This document shows positions 1-8,072 of a stretch of DNA of 64,000 nucleotides, in pieces. Source of the stretch: Terrisporobacter vanillatitrophus (GTDB taxonomy: Bacteria; Bacillota; Clostridia; Peptostreptococcales; Peptostreptococcaceae); NCBI RefSeq assembly GCF_051148895.1, contig NZ_CP154625.1, positions 496,001-560,000 of the forward strand, read 5' to 3'. Within the stretch, counting starts at the first letter, position 1. Every line of letters starts with the position of its first letter. Under the pieces are notes generated by a model, which worked only from the letters and a program-made list of their open reading frames with translations, did no database searches and had not been told where the DNA came from. The translations under genes were made by a program, and so were the position numbers.

Positions 1-709
1 CTATAGTTATTAAAAAAGTAACTCTATAATCAATAACATGAAAAACTGATAATAAGATTATTAAAAATAATATACTAAATAAGTAAACATCTCTTTTGTT
101 ATTAATTTTAACATCTTCTAAATCTAAACTTAAATTCATCTTCTTATCTTTAAAAACAAGGAAAACTAAAAATAATATGGATAAAACAACTACAGGTAAA
201 GTTATCTTAAAAAAGTCCATAGGACTTAAATTATAAAAAGAATAAATAAATAAGTTCTGAGGATTACCCATTGGAGTAAAACTACTTCCAAGATTAGCGG
301 CTAATGTTTGTAGTACAACTATTTTTAGCACATTAATATTAGCTTTTCTTGCAATAACTATACTAAGAGGAACAAATGTAATAAGTGCAACATCATTAGT
401 AACAATCATGGAAGATACAAATGTTATAAATACTAATGCCAATGATATGGAAGTGTAAGTATCACACTTTTTTAATAAATTTACAGCTATGCTATCTAGT
501 ACTTTTAATTCTTTAAAAGCAGCAACAACTGTCATAAGATTAAATAATAGTATAAGTACCTTAAAGTCAATGTATGACATTTTAGGTGTGGAAACAAAGG
601 AACTAATTATAGCAAGGGTAAGAGCTATAGCTAGAACACATTCTTTTTTTATAAACTCAACAAATGAATTTTCTAATTTTAAATCTCGTGCTTGAATATT
701 TTCACTCAT
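1..709 (-). CDS. ArsB/SLC13-type ion permease, C-terminus cut by window edge
   Basis: Multi-spanning membrane transporter of the ion-transporter (ArsB/NhaD/SLC13) superfamily, probably an anion permease of the YbiR type. The frame stays open to base 1, so only about the first 236 residues are seen. The start is the ATG at 709, preceded by GGAGAG. After a short cytoplasmic leader come several hydrophobic helices. Two family signatures are visible: VTNDVALITFVPL, followed by a second ANLGSSFTPMGNPQN re-entrant motif. These Asn/Gly/Pro-rich segments form the ion site in the superfamily. The substrate cannot be told. There is no partner gene on this side. Confidence 0.75.
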   Translation of the reverse strand, partial: MSENIQARDLKLENSFVEFIKKECVLAIALTLAIISSFVSTPKMSYIDFKVLILLFNLMTVVAAFKELKVLDSIAVNLLKKCDTYTSISLALVFITFVSSMIVTNDVALITFVPLSIVIARKANINVLKIVVLQTLAANLGSSFTPMGNPQNLFIYSFYNLSPMDFFKITLPVVVLSILFLVFLVFKDKKMNLSLDLEDVKINNKRDVYLFSILFLIILLSVFHVIDYRVTFLITI

Positions 710-904
710 ATTTCTCTCCAAATAATAAATTTTGACATGAAGATTTTACACTATTATATAGAATAAATCAAATGATTAGAAACAAGGGCTTGGTCCTTGA
801 ATTTATCTGAGATGGAGTTATTGATAGTTTACAAGGCCATACTAATTGAATAATATTTGAGTATAGATGAATATATTAAAATAATATAACTTAGGAGGAA
901 TAGT

Positions 905-1396
905 ATGGATTATTTTATTAGAAAAATGGATACACATGATTGGCTTCAAGTTAAAGAAATTTATAGACAGGGAATTGATACAAATATGGGGACTTTTCAA
1001 ACTTGTATCCCAGACTATGAAGAGTGGGATAATGCTCATTTAAAGGATGGTAGATATGTGGTAGTAAATAATGATAAAGTTGTTGGATGGGTAGCATTAA
1101 CACCTATTTCAAGTAGATGTGTATATGATGGCGTAGCAGAAATAAGTGTATATATCCACAATGATTATAAAAGAAAGGGTATTGGATATAAGTTACTAAC
1201 AAAGCTTGTAGATGAAAGTGAAAAGCTAGGAATTTGGACCTTGCAATCTGGAATTTTTCAAGATAATTTAGCAAGTATAGAATTACATAAAAAATGTGGT
1301 TTTAGAGAAGTTGGCTATAGAGAAAAAATAGGTAAAGATAAATTTGGGAATTGGAGAAATACAATTTTAATGGAGAAAAGAAATAATATAGAGTAA
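905..1396 (+). CDS. GNAT acetyltransferase, phosphinothricin/MnaT-like
   Basis: Acetyl-CoA-dependent N-acetyltransferase of 163 residues, cytoplasmic. The order of elements fits the PAT/YncA subfamily: an N-terminal IRKMDTHDWLQVKEIYRQGI segment, a central VGWVALTPIS strand, the acetyl-CoA loop around YKRKGIGYKLL (residues about 92-102), and a C-terminal GFREVGYREKIGK segment. Family members acetylate phosphinothricin-like compounds or methionine derivatives; the substrate here is unknown. The ribosome site AGGAGG lies 7 bases ahead of the ATG. It stands alone, with no close neighbour on its strand. Confidence 0.85.
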   Translation: MDYFIRKMDTHDWLQVKEIYRQGIDTNMGTFQTCIPDYEEWDNAHLKDGRYVVVNNDKVVGWVALTPISSRCVYDGVAEISVYIHNDYKRKGIGYKLLTKLVDESEKLGIWTLQSGIFQDNLASIELHKKCGFREVGYREKIGKDKFGNWRNTILMEKRNNIE

Positions 1397-1476
1397 TTAA
1401 AATTTATTGAGCTTTCCACTAAAATAAAGGCATGTTTCTTTTTTCAATCCCGCCTATTTACCCCCTATAAACAAGA

Positions 1477-1503
1477 ACCATTCTCCTAGATTTGCATATG
1501 ATA
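1477..1503 (+). promoter_or_regulatory. Candidate sigma-K promoter
   Basis: AC at 1477-1478, then exactly 16 bases, then CATATGATA at 1495-1503. This matches the mother-cell sigma-K pattern AC-N16/17-CATANNNTA known from Bacillus and Clostridioides. It lies about 40 bases ahead of the start at 1543. That a sigma-K factor uses it is inferred. Confidence 0.6.
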
Positions 1504-1542
1504 TATGGAACAATATTTATATAACAAAAAGGAGAATCAACA

Positions 1543-2274
1543 ATGGACACAAATTATTGGAAAGAATATTGGGACAATTATTACAAATTTATGGCTGTAT
1601 ATCTTGGGGGGATACAAGAAGCATATCCAGATGCGGATATGAGAAGTGAATATACAGAAGTTGCCAGTTTATTTGAGCCTGTAATGCCTTCAGAAGAAGA
1701 CATGAATTACGAGCCATATAATAATGGGGCATATAACAACGGACCATATAACAACAATGGTCAATATAACAACGGTCCATATAACAACGGTCAATATAAT
1801 GACGAACAATATAACGACAATGGTCAATATAACGACGAACAATATAACGACGAACAATATAACGACGAACAATATAACAATGAAAGTGATAACAACAATT
1901 CAGAAACAGATGATAATGTAAATGATGTTGAAGTATCTACTATACCTTTTGCATTTCCTGGTGGAGAAGCATCTTTGCAACCTTTTACATTTCCTGGTGG
2001 AGGGCCGCCTTTTCCTCCTGGCCAAGGACAATCTCCTCAGCCTTTTATATCACCAGGTGGGGGAAAATTTACTATAAATAACTGTAGAAGAATGGCAATA
2101 GTTAGAATAGAAATGAGAAGAGGTTTTAGCCCTTCTAACTTCTTTATGGTAGTAGATAGAGCTGATAGAAGAAGTATTCAAGGATATAGAATATCTTGTG
2201 AAGGAAGTAGAATTAGATTTGTACCAATGGCTGTAGATTATAGAAATATCAACCGTATTGAATGTGCATTTTAG
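1543..2274 (+). CDS. Asn/Tyr-rich repeat protein, probable spore surface protein
   Basis: Protein of 243 residues with no recognised family. Residues about 1-55 are acidic and aromatic. Residues about 60-118 are low-complexity five-residue repeats of the type YNNGP, YNNGQ and EQYND. Residues about 130-175 hold three FPGG/SPGG-type Pro-Gly motifs, and the last 65 residues form an Arg-rich folded-looking domain (CRRMAIVRIEMRRGF... to IECAF). There is no signal peptide. The sigma-K-like promoter just upstream and the repeat-rich hydrophilic make-up suggest a spore coat or exosporium component made in the mother cell; this is inference. The SD AAGGAG is 8-9 bases before the ATG. The repeat tract is tandem at DNA level and may vary in length between strains. 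Confidence 0.7.
   Translation: MDTNYWKEYWDNYYKFMAVYLGGIQEAYPDADMRSEYTEVASLFEPVMPSEEDMNYEPYNNGAYNNGPYNNNGQYNNGPYNNGQYNDEQYNDNGQYNDEQYNDEQYNDEQYNNESDNNNSETDDNVNDVEVSTIPFAFPGGEASLQPFTFPGGGPPFPPGQGQSPQPFISPGGGKFTINNCRRMAIVRIEMRRGFSPSNFFMVVDRADRRSIQGYRISCEGSRIRFVPMAVDYRNINRIECAF
1708..1893 (+). repeat. In-frame tandem repeat coding for YNNG/EQYND units
   Basis: Imperfect 15-base repeats. The cleanest are three consecutive GAACAATATAACGAC-like units around 1830-1880, each encoding EQYND. The period is a multiple of three, so copy-number change would keep the frame. Confidence 0.8.
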
Positions 2275-2302
2275 ATTAAACAACTTATAAAAATGCAAGA
2301 AT

Positions 2303-2340
2303 AAAAGGGATACTATTGTGATAAATATAGTATCCCTTTT
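2303..2340. terminator. Bidirectional terminator between convergent genes
   Basis: A 14-base perfect stem (AAAAGGGATACTAT and its complement) with a 10-base loop. The flanks end in T-runs when read on either strand. It serves the genes ending at 2274 (+) and 2375 (-). Confidence 0.75.
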
Positions 2341-2374
2341 GGATTTATAGTATTTTCTATATCAAAACGACACA

Positions 2375-3049
2375 CTAATGTGCATCCAAATTTTCTCTAT
2401 AAGAATTCATTACATCCTTAAATAATTGAGAAACAGAAGGTGGTGTCCAAGTGATTGCATTTGCACCAGCAGCTATGGTTTTTTTTATACTCTCCTCAGT
2501 AGGTCCACCTGTAGCTATTATTGGAAAGTCAGGATAAGCCTGTCTAATTTTTGCAACTATCCTAGGTGTATCAACAGAAGCTGAAACGTTAAAAATAGTG
2601 GCGCCAGCATCTATTCTTGCTTGAATATCTGTATCGTCGTTTACAATAGTAACAACAACAGGTATGTCTAGTGCGTTGGATAAGGCTTTCACTACACCGT
2701 TAGATGTTGGAGCATTAACAACTACACCAATAGCACCTTGCAATTCAGCATTGGTACCTAACATAACTGAACGAATTCCCTTTGTAAGACCTCCACCAAC
2801 TCCTGCAAAAACTGGAATATCAGAAGCCATAATAATAGATTGTGTAATTATTGGCTGAGGCGTAAATGGATATACAGCTATTACTGCATCAGCATTTACG
2901 TTTTTTATAATTGCTAAGTCAGTTGAAAAAACAAGGGATTTAATTCGTTTTCCGAAAATATTTATACCACTGCATTCTCTAATTGCCTCAGGAACACGTA
3001 AGAATGATTTTCTAAGTGTACCATCTATTGACCTTGGTCTTTGTTTCAT
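2375..3049 (-). CDS. TIM-barrel protein, putative hydrolase, function unknown
   Basis: A 224-residue soluble protein with beta/alpha-barrel sequence rhythm: strand-like segments DAVIAVYPF, IPVFAGVGGGLT, GAIGVVVNAPT, IPVVVTIV, ATIFNVSAS, FPIIATGG, ANAITWTPP. The late FPIIATGGPTEESIKKTIAAGANAI segment resembles the phosphate-binding end of KDPG-aldolase or ThiE-like barrels. Similar clostridial proteins are usually labelled only 'hydrolase'. The start ATG at 3049 is preceded by AAGGAG. It is a single gene, convergent with the repeat protein. No catalytic residues can be assigned with confidence. Confidence 0.6.
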   Translation of the reverse strand: MKQRPRSIDGTLRKSFLRVPEAIRECSGINIFGKRIKSLVFSTDLAIIKNVNADAVIAVYPFTPQPIITQSIIMASDIPVFAGVGGGLTKGIRSVMLGTNAELQGAIGVVVNAPTSNGVVKALSNALDIPVVVTIVNDDTDIQARIDAGATIFNVSASVDTPRIVAKIRQAYPDFPIIATGGPTEESIKKTIAAGANAITWTPPSVSQLFKDVMNSYRENLDAH

Positions 3050-3362
3050 AAATAGAATTCTCCTTAAAAATTTTATATTTACAATATTTGTACATTTAAT
3101 ATTAAAGTTTATCTAAAATATTTTTATATCTAATTATAAATCAGAAGTCTTAATTTTCCTATATTTTTATTGTTAAATATAATTTTTATTTTCTAATTTA
3201 GACAAGTTTTTTTATTTTAAACAAATGTGTGGTAAATAGGTATTTTATAGAAATGATAATAGTTATACTTAGTTACCATACTTACTGATATTGCAAAAAC
3301 TGTAATAAATGATAACATATGTAATTGTAGGGTAATTTGACATGAAAAAGGGGGACAAGTAT
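3050..3362. other. AT-rich divergent intergenic region
   Basis: No gene or strong structure was seen between the divergent starts. A weak sigma-A-like pair (TTGCAA, 16 bases, TAACAT) lies near 3291-3318 ahead of the next gene. Confidence 0.4.
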
Positions 3363-4778
3363 ATGAGAAAATCTTTAAAACCATATTTAGGAGAAGAAAT
3401 AACTGTAAGTGCTATAGTAGGAAAAATAGAAAATGATAATAATGAAAAAAATAGAGTATTACTTACTAAAATTATAAATGTAGAAAATAATAAATTTCTA
3501 ACAGATCATTTATGGTATGAAAAATCAAAATTTAATCTATTAGAATCATTACAAGTAGGGGATATGATTGAAATAAAAGGAAAAGTAGCTGTATATTTAA
3601 AGGCTTTAAATAATAGACATATAGCCAATAAATTTGATTATCATATAGATTTTGAACCGAATAATTTGAGAAAAATAAGTCATCAAAAGTATGAAAAAAG
3701 AGCTGAACTTTGCACACATGCATGCAAAAGTAAAGTTATCGTAGACTATTATTTTACTATATCAGATTTAAAAAATATATATTATACCTTAGAAAATAAA
3801 GATTACCTATACATTAAATTTGTAAGAGATATAGTAAAAGCAAGGCTTTTAAACAATCCTAATTATGAGTCTATATTAATTATAAACAGCAAAGGAACTA
3901 TATACACCAAAAATAAAAAATACGATGAGCCAATAAATTTGAAGGCTAATGAAATGATCCTGTGTAGATTAGGTAAAAAAATTTTAAGGATTGGTAGAAT
4001 ATATAATGATTATGCAACCATTTTAGAAAAACAAGGCAAAGATAATAGTTTTGATGCAATAAATAGATGGCATAATTTACCTAATAATGATAAAAATAAA
4101 ATTAAAATTGTATCAGATAATGTAGACTATATATCACAAGAATACATATATTCAGTAGAGAAACTAAAAAGATATATTGATATTGAGATACAAAATAATT
4201 GTAATGAAGATTATAAAATTACATGGAATCATATTGAATCTATTGAAGATTCCATATTAATACAAACTTCATTGGTGAAGAATAGGGTACACAAAAATTA
4301 TTGTTTCAAGAAGAATGACTTAGAAGTTATCTATAGAAATCTTATTAAAAAAAGATTTAGCATAATGATGAAGATTTTTTATACAATTAAGGAGTATTTG
4401 AATAAGGATTTAGACTATGATAATATCTTAGTTATAAATAATAAAGGACAAATATATTTTATAGAAGTAGATAGATGGAATGTGGATAGAAGTGAATATT
4501 TGGAAACCTCTGAAGTAGAAATTTGTAGATTTGGGAAAAAAACAATAAGGAAAAGTAACATCTATGACGATTATTCTAAAGTATTAAAAAAAGAGTATGG
4601 TAATATAGATGATTTAGATATATGGAGCCTATGGTATAACTTAAATAATGAAAACATTGTCAAAAAAAATATGGTGGAAAAGAATTTTCAAATGAGGAAA
4701 AAAGGCTATATAACTCATTATAATGTTTTAATAAAAGGAATAGCAAAAGAAATGGAGATAAAAGAAAAATATATATAA
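3363..4778 (+). CDS. Unknown protein with internal duplication
   Basis: A 471-residue protein of no recognised family. I start it at the ATG at 3363 because GGGGG lies 8 bases before it; an ATG at 3342 has no good ribosome site. Residues about 1-75 look like an OB-fold (ITVSAIVGKIEN ... VGDMIEIKGKVAVYL). The rest holds two copies of a module of about 110 residues. Each has a Lys/Tyr-rich helix, an ILIINSKGTIY / ILVINNKGQIY strand pair, a CRLGKKILR / CRFGKKTIR motif, an IYNDYATIL / IYDDYSKVL motif, and a Trp-containing tail (RWHNLPNN / LWYNLNNE). The nucleic-acid role hinted by the OB-like start is inference. It ends at a clear terminator and lies beside the phage-type module that follows. Confidence 0.7.
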   Translation: MRKSLKPYLGEEITVSAIVGKIENDNNEKNRVLLTKIINVENNKFLTDHLWYEKSKFNLLESLQVGDMIEIKGKVAVYLKALNNRHIANKFDYHIDFEPNNLRKISHQKYEKRAELCTHACKSKVIVDYYFTISDLKNIYYTLENKDYLYIKFVRDIVKARLLNNPNYESILIINSKGTIYTKNKKYDEPINLKANEMILCRLGKKILRIGRIYNDYATILEKQGKDNSFDAINRWHNLPNNDKNKIKIVSDNVDYISQEYIYSVEKLKRYIDIEIQNNCNEDYKITWNHIESIEDSILIQTSLVKNRVHKNYCFKKNDLEVIYRNLIKKRFSIMMKIFYTIKEYLNKDLDYDNILVINNKGQIYFIEVDRWNVDRSEYLETSEVEICRFGKKTIRKSNIYDDYSKVLKKEYGNIDDLDIWSLWYNLNNENIVKKNMVEKNFQMRKKGYITHYNVLIKGIAKEMEIKEKYI

Positions 4779-4783
4779 ATAAA

Positions 4784-4831
4784 ACACCCTACTAAGAATA
4801 TTTAGATTTACAATATTTTTAGTGGGGGTTC
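4784..4831 (+). terminator. Rho-independent terminator
   Basis: Imperfect stem from ACACCCTACTAA to TTAGTGGGGGTT with an inner AATATT pairing, placed directly after the stop at 4778. Confidence 0.6.
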
Positions 4832-4875
4832 TATTTTAAAAGAAACTACAAGGTTATTATAAATACTTCTAAAAA

Positions 4876-7260
4876 TTAACTAAACTTCCTAACAAAAGTC
4901 CTCTGAGGACCATACAAAGGATACCTAGTCTTGCCAGACTTATTAGAAGAAAGTTTCTCCCAGCCGCCAATCCTATTCAAAATACCCTCAATCTCATAAG
5001 AATTTCCACGCTTCAAATCCTGACGATTATTACCAAAACACTCACACCAAATTTCCATAATACATACTTTTTCTCTTTTTATAGAGCCTTTAATTTTACT
5101 AGATTCAAAATCTTCATAACCATGAATGAAGTTACGTCTTTCATACAAATTCTTGCTATTCCAATCTTCTGGGAGTGATTTTTCCAGGTACTCAAGGATT
5201 ATGCCTTCTCTTTCGTCATGTTCCATGGCTTGTTTTTGGGCCATATTAGCATGAATTAATGTATCTCCTTTTAAAAATAATTCTTCTTTTTCCTTGTATC
5301 TTACTATGGCCTCTGCCCAAATTTGATCTACATCTTTCAAATCCCAAGGCTTGTGTTTACCTTTACCCGTAACATAAACAGGCCAGAATCTACGGTTTCC
5401 TGTTACATCTCTAAGGAAGCCATCTTCTGAATTAGTTGTACCAACGATAATATTACTTCTAGGATGACTTTCCACATTAACTCCATAAGACTGTCTAAAT
5501 TTATCGTCCGTGCGGGTGATGAAAGATTTCACAGTTTCCACATCCATTTTCCTTATTCCAGCAAGTTCTCCCAGTTCCAAAATCCAGTAGCCTTGCAGTT
5601 TTTCTGCTGATGATTTGTCTTTCATATCGGATATTATTAGAGAGTCTGAGTACCACTTTTTCCCTAACACTGAAAATAAAGTAGATTTTCCTATTCCTTG
5701 AGGTCCGTTCAGTACAAGGATGGAGTCAAATTTAATTCCTGGTTCATAAATACGAGCAACTGCTGCACATAGAGTTTTTCTAGTAACTGCTCTTACATAG
5801 GGGTTGTCATCTGCACCTAGATAATCTATCAAAAGTGTGTCTATACGAGGTGTTTTATCCCAAGTAAGGGTGCTAAAGTATTCTTTGATTGGATGATAAA
5901 TTCGCTCTGATGAAACTACGCCAAGCAATGCATCTTTGAATTTTGAAGGTGACCATATTTTATAGACTCTTTCACAATAAAGTTTTATACAAGATAAGTC
6001 TGCGTCGTTCCAGCCAGGTTTTGCTTGTTTCCAAGGAAGTTCTCCTTTTACATCTAGACTGGATTTTAGATCATTATATACAATGTTTTTTAAGTTTTTA
6101 TCATTACGAATAATATTGGCCATGTTTGACAGGCTACTTTTTACCACACCATTTTTGTCTAATTCCAAAGTAGCTTGCCAGTTTTCATCATCATCTTCAT
6201 CTGTATCAACAACATTAAATTCTGACTGAGCTACTATTTGGCGTTCTTTTGCCAATTGTAGTTTTACTTTTTCGTCTGACAATGCAAACTTTTGCATGGC
6301 TTTGAAGGATGATTTGCATGAGTTTTCTTTATCAGTAGCTTTATCATCTAGATGAGAAAATTTATGAATTCGCACTATGTCAAAGGAGTTCATTAATTTA
6401 CCACAGGCTGGGTCTGTTGCATGGTGACTGTAGGCAAATTTATCATCATAAATAACTAATCCACCTTGGGAAGTGGCAGGAATATAGTTGTATCTACCAC
6501 TGATTTCACTTTTTTCATATACATGTGATAAAAAGGTATCTAAAGCATCACAAATATTATAAGCTCTGCAAAATTCACCTATGATTCCCTTTTTATCAAG
6601 TGGGTCTGCTTGTTTTTTCACATTAGTTTCTATAATTGTCTTTTGTCTAGTAGATATGGGCCATTCTTTTGAATTTGTCCAATCTTTGTATTTTCCTAGG
6701 AAATTATCAGGATTTAACAGATCTTCGCCTATTTCTTCAAAAATAAATTCTCCATCCTTTGATGTGGAAGGCCAGTACATAAGTCTGCTTGGCTCATATG
6801 TAGTATCATCAAACATTTCTATGTTTATTTCTTGGGCAACTTTTCTACACACGGCGCTATACTCGTCAGGTGAAACTGTACGACTTAGAGGGATAATCAA
6901 CCTAAGTCTTGGTTTTTCCTTTGTATGTTTATGTGTTGAATAAAAATAACATTTAAAAGCAAAAGATTTTTTCATTTCTTCAATTATGTCCGCTGTTGCA
7001 TAATCCATGTCTAGACTTAGGGCTGAGCGATTTATGACACAATCTTTTCTTCGTCTATTATATTTTAATCTTCCTAAAACAAATCCACCAACATCTTTAA
7101 TATCATCAGCTTGAGCTTTTGGCAAAGCTGCATATTCAGCCATAGTTTCATCTGTACGAATTGTAGAAGATATGCGTTTTTTAAACTCTTCCAATTCCAT
7201 CTCTTCATATTTCCAGTAGATCTCTTTGCGAGAATTCCCAATACTAATTCCAATTTTCAT
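4876..7260 (-). CDS. VirE/VapE-family phage-type primase-helicase
   Basis: A 794-residue replication protein of the 'virulence-associated E' family, which in phages and phage-like islands acts as a primase-helicase and not as a virulence factor. The N-terminal ~300 residues are PrimPol-like (LSLDMDYATADIIEEM, RLRLIIPLSR). The C-terminal half is a superfamily 3 helicase with Walker A GPQGIGKST and downstream ELGELAGIRK and VGTTNSEDGFLRD segments. The start is the ATG at 7260, because GAGGAGGAAA lies 6 bases before it; the in-frame ATG at 7278 lies inside the upstream gene. It begins one base after the stop of the Xre gene, so the two form an operon. No integrase, capsid or terminase gene is nearby. 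Confidence 0.85.
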   Translation of the reverse strand: MKIGISIGNSRKEIYWKYEEMELEEFKKRISSTIRTDETMAEYAALPKAQADDIKDVGGFVLGRLKYNRRRKDCVINRSALSLDMDYATADIIEEMKKSFAFKCYFYSTHKHTKEKPRLRLIIPLSRTVSPDEYSAVCRKVAQEINIEMFDDTTYEPSRLMYWPSTSKDGEFIFEEIGEDLLNPDNFLGKYKDWTNSKEWPISTRQKTIIETNVKKQADPLDKKGIIGEFCRAYNICDALDTFLSHVYEKSEISGRYNYIPATSQGGLVIYDDKFAYSHHATDPACGKLMNSFDIVRIHKFSHLDDKATDKENSCKSSFKAMQKFALSDEKVKLQLAKERQIVAQSEFNVVDTDEDDDENWQATLELDKNGVVKSSLSNMANIIRNDKNLKNIVYNDLKSSLDVKGELPWKQAKPGWNDADLSCIKLYCERVYKIWSPSKFKDALLGVVSSERIYHPIKEYFSTLTWDKTPRIDTLLIDYLGADDNPYVRAVTRKTLCAAVARIYEPGIKFDSILVLNGPQGIGKSTLFSVLGKKWYSDSLIISDMKDKSSAEKLQGYWILELGELAGIRKMDVETVKSFITRTDDKFRQSYGVNVESHPRSNIIVGTTNSEDGFLRDVTGNRRFWPVYVTGKGKHKPWDLKDVDQIWAEAIVRYKEKEELFLKGDTLIHANMAQKQAMEHDEREGIILEYLEKSLPEDWNSKNLYERRNFIHGYEDFESSKIKGSIKREKVCIMEIWCECFGNNRQDLKRGNSYEIEGILNRIGGWEKLSSNKSGKTRYPLYGPQRTFVRKFS

Positions 7261-7261
7261 T

Positions 7262-7480
7262 TTATATTTCCTCCTCATAATTTGTTATTTCTTTTATTTC
7301 TAAGTTAAGTGCAACAGCTATTTTGTAGATAGTTTCTGGTCGTGGATGACAAGTTTTGTTTAGTATTCTTGATATGGTTGACTTTGATATTTTACTTTCT
7401 TTTGACAGCTTATTTATGGAGTAACCTTTGTTTAGCATCTGCTGCTTTATTTGATCCCTTTGAATTTCATAGTTCATCAT
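7262..7480 (-). CDS. Xre-family small DNA-binding regulator
   Basis: A 72-residue helix-turn-helix protein. The HTH core is MLNKGYSINKLSKESKISKS followed by TISRILNKTCHPRPETIYKI, typical of Cro/CI-type regulators, with almost no extra domain. SD AAGGAG is 5 bases before the ATG at 7480. It is co-transcribed with the primase-helicase one base downstream, so it probably controls that replication module. The operator is not identified; inverted repeats just upstream are possible targets. Confidence 0.85.
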   Translation of the reverse strand: MMNYEIQRDQIKQQMLNKGYSINKLSKESKISKSTISRILNKTCHPRPETIYKIAVALNLEIKEITNYEEEI

Positions 7481-7589
7481 TTTTCTCCTTTCCGTTTTAT
7501 AAAAGAATCATATCAGTGAAATTTAATATAAATGTAAAATAAATATTTAGAAGTTTTATTTGATAAAGATTGGTTTATAAAAAATTAGA

Positions 7590-7870
7590 TTAGGTTCTCA
7601 AAGTGTGTTCTGAAGGCAAAAAATCCCTTACGCGGGCGTATATAGGTGCATATGGTGTATTTTATTTATATTTATTATATTTATATATTCAATATAGAGG
7701 GGAGGAACTCTAAGAACAAAGAGGAGTATAACTATTTGAATTACTTTGTTTAGGGAAAGTACCCTGTTAAGTACCAAAAGATTTATAGGTTACAATTGGT
7801 ACGGAAAAAAAGGTTTTTTATGGGTTTATAAAGTTCCGAGTTCTTAGAGGAATCTATTTGTAATCATTAA
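7590..7870. other. Origin-like region with GC-rich patch and inverted repeats
   Basis: No open frame fits this part of a ~590-base gap. It holds a GC-rich patch with dyad TACGC-GG-GCGTA (about 7630-7641), a short AT-only stretch, and a 10-base inverted repeat CTCTAAGAAC (7708-7717) / GTTCTTAGAG (7840-7849). Between the arms are several GTACC/GGTAC elements. Its place directly upstream of a primase-helicase operon suggests the module's replication origin; this is inference. Confidence 0.45.
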
Positions 7871-7884
7871 AATCCTAAGATGAG

Positions 7885-7932
7885 AATACAAAAAATGTAT
7901 ATTTAATTACATAATTTTACATTTTTTGTATT
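7885..7932. repeat. Perfect 15-base inverted repeat
   Basis: AATACAAAAAATGTA at 7885-7899 and its exact complement at 7918-7932, with an 18-base AT-only loop. It lies about 140 bases upstream of the next gene and could be an operator, a terminator for leftward transcripts, or an element end. Confidence 0.7.
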
Positions 7933-7955
7933 ATAATATTATATATAATGAAGGT

Positions 7956-8023
7956 GAAGTATATTAGATGTTTAAAAATTATAAATAAAGAAGTATATTA
8001 GATACTTAAAAGTTATAAATAAA
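7956..8023 (+). repeat. Two tandem 34-base direct repeats
   Basis: Units at 7956-7989 and 7990-8023 share GAAGTATATTAGAT and TTATAAATAAA with about four mismatches. A shorter third remnant (AAAGTTATAAAT) follows before the ribosome site of the gene at 8073. They may be a leader or operator array. Confidence 0.7.
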
Positions 8024-8072
8024 AAAGAAAATAATTAATATGAAAAGTTATAAATTATAGGGGGAAGAAGGA

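Noticed and set aside
1708..1893. CRISPR-like spaced repeats
   Set aside because: Units are coding, about 15 bases, with no unique spacers.
1690..1921. Open frames in other phases across the Asn/Tyr repeats
   Set aside because: They are artefacts of the repeat; the frame at 1543 has the ribosome site, promoter and folded C-terminal domain.
4876..7260. Virulence factor, as the family name suggests
   Set aside because: The domains are phage-type primase and SF3 helicase; nothing points to virulence.
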